Assembly (NCBI RefSeq): GCF_011683955.1
Contig: NZ_JAAQPI010000024.1
Location: 1-64,000 of the forward strand
Source of the DNA: Pseudomaricurvus alkylphenolicus
GTDB taxonomy: Bacteria > Pseudomonadota > Gammaproteobacteria > Pseudomonadales > Cellvibrionaceae
Reading direction: 5' to 3'
Length of the DNA: 64,000 nt
The notes below the pieces were generated by a model. That model ran no database searches. It was not told where the DNA came from and saw only the letters and a list, made by a program, of their open reading frames with translations. Each line of letters opens with the position of its first letter. Position 1 is the stretch's first letter. Below, piece by piece: positions 63,244 through 64,000 of this stretch. A program made the translations under genes and the position numbers.

Positions 63244-64000
63244 ACACTTGGATCAGCTGCACCAATTCCACTGGCTGCGTCCCTGGTGGCTACTGGGTAT
63301 TCCCGCCGCGGCGCTGCTGTGCCTTTTGTTGTTACGCTGGCAGGCCCGATCACATCAATGGCAACAGATCATTGATCCTGACCTGCTGCCTCATCTGCTG
63401 CAGGGTAAGTTCAGCCGGCCGTCGCGCTGGCCACTGCTGATGTTGATGCTCTCCCTGTGGCTGGGATCGCTGGCCATGGCTGGTCCCGCCTGGGAAAAAC
63501 TCCCCCAGCCAGTCCATAAAGCAGAGGCCGCACTGGTTATTCTGCTGGATCTTTCCCCCTCCATGCTGGCGCAGGACGTTAAGCCCTCAAGACTGATTCG
63601 AGCACGGCTGAAATTGATAGACCTGTTGAAAGAAAGACGCGAAGGTTTAAGTGCGTTGATCGCATACGCCGGAGAGGCTCACGTGGTAACCCCACTAACC
63701 GACGATAATGCCACCATTATCAGCCTTTTGCCGTCGCTCTCTCCACAGGTGATGCCCCTACAAGGCAGCAATACCGAAATGGCACTGGACCAGGCTCTGC
63801 GTCTGCTCAGTGATGCCGGTATCGTTGGAGGCGAAATACTGCTGGTGACCGATGGAGTAACTGATGAGGCAGCCGACTACCTTAAAGAGACATTGCCATA
63901 TAATACCCGCCTTTCTGTACTCGGGGTCGGCTCCGACGAAGGAGCCCCTATTCCCATCGCCAACGGCGGATTTGTAAAAGATCGCGACGGTGCCATCGTG
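63236..64000 (+). CDS. BatB-like VWA domain protein, 3' end outside window
   Basis: The ATG at 63236 overlaps the BatA-like stop by 8 bp. 255 codons are visible without a stop. Two membrane helices (IPAAALLCLLLLRW and PLLMLMLSLWLGSLAMAG) precede a VWA domain with the metal site DLSPSM and LLVTDGVTDEA. The BatB family usually continues into a TPR region, which would lie beyond the window. Confidence 0.85.
   Translation, partial: MIEHLDQLHQFHWLRPWWLLGIPAAALLCLLLLRWQARSHQWQQIIDPDLLPHLLQGKFSRPSRWPLLMLMLSLWLGSLAMAGPAWEKLPQPVHKAEAALVILLDLSPSMLAQDVKPSRLIRARLKLIDLLKERREGLSALIAYAGEAHVVTPLTDDNATIISLLPSLSPQVMPLQGSNTEMALDQALRLLSDAGIVGGEILLVTDGVTDEAADYLKETLPYNTRLSVLGVGSDEGAPIPIANGGFVKDRDGAIV

Noticed and set aside
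1-64000. CRISPR arrays, prophage, tRNA or rRNA genes, complete IS
   Set aside because: No regularly spaced repeats, phage structural genes, tRNA-like cloverleafs or transposase frames were seen.

Overview
The window is chromosomal DNA from a gammaproteobacterium, most like the Pseudomonadales/Cellvibrionales/Oceanospirillales group. It is GC-rich, in the mid-50s by eye. The evidence is gene content and order: an SOS-type imuA-imuB-dnaE2 cassette, a System I cytochrome c maturation operon divergent from a FliK-like/FlhB-like pair, rlmKL-rmf-pyrD next to a 180-kDa-type NAD-glutamate dehydrogenase, and a long-chain flavodoxin. The genus cannot be named from sequence alone. I see no tRNA, rRNA, prophage, insertion sequence with transposase, or CRISPR array. 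Most of the window is ordinary core genome, densely packed, with many 1-4 bp overlaps between co-directional genes.

Layout. 1-291: truncated first copy of a 319-bp terminal-inverted-repeat (MITE-like) element. 292-5981: LexA-controlled mutasome operon imuA-imuB-dnaE2 ending in a hairpin. 6.0-8.2 kb: OmpR-type two-component system. 8.4-11.1 kb: thiolase-like protein, haloalkane-dehalogenase-like hydrolase and TetR regulator. 11.2-16.8 kb (minus): ccmABCDEFG plus a coupled cysteine-rich CWC gene; ccmH and ccmI are not here. 17.0-19.6 kb: FliK-like and FlhB-C-like genes. 19.7-30.5 kb: small metabolic, repair and tRNA-modification genes (hydroxypyruvate isomerase-like, sulfurtransferase, tesB, msrA, Ppx/GppA, NADAR, diguanylate cyclase, XRE regulator, J-domain protein, cmoM, MazG-like, GIY-YIG, tapT). 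30.6-34.7 kb: M16C protease, arfB and a small unknown. 35.1-39.4 kb: histidine kinase, response regulator with TPRs, cmoA-cmoB. 39.5-43.4 kb: TonB-dependent receptor, flavodoxin, DUF5610-like protein. 43.5-47.9 kb: FHA protein, PP2C phosphatase and Ser/Thr kinase, all predicted to be membrane-anchored. 48-54.5 kb: uvrB, rlmKL, rmf, pyrD, DUF2835. 54.6-59.5 kb: NAD-GDH. 59.7-64 kb: MoxR-DUF58-DUF4381-BatA-BatB operon running off the end.

How the parts relate. The mutasome genes and uvrB are DNA damage functions, but only the former has a visible SOS box. All three cmo genes for the wobble modification of U34 (cmoA, cmoB, cmoM) lie within about 11 kb, with another tRNA-modification gene (tapT) between them. 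Kinase, phosphatase and FHA reader form a self-contained phospho-signalling unit with no type VI secretion genes beside it.

The most unusual item is the 319-bp element. There are three copies of identical length, about 97-98% identical by eye, with perfect 13-bp terminal inverted repeats and two different REP-like hairpins inside. Two of the copies sit between convergent genes. It has no coding capacity for a transposase and is probably mobilised in trans. Other points worth a look are the imuA promoter, whose -10 box predicts a nearly leaderless mRNA, the acidic 77-residue tail on PyrD, and the CWC gene coupled to ccmG.
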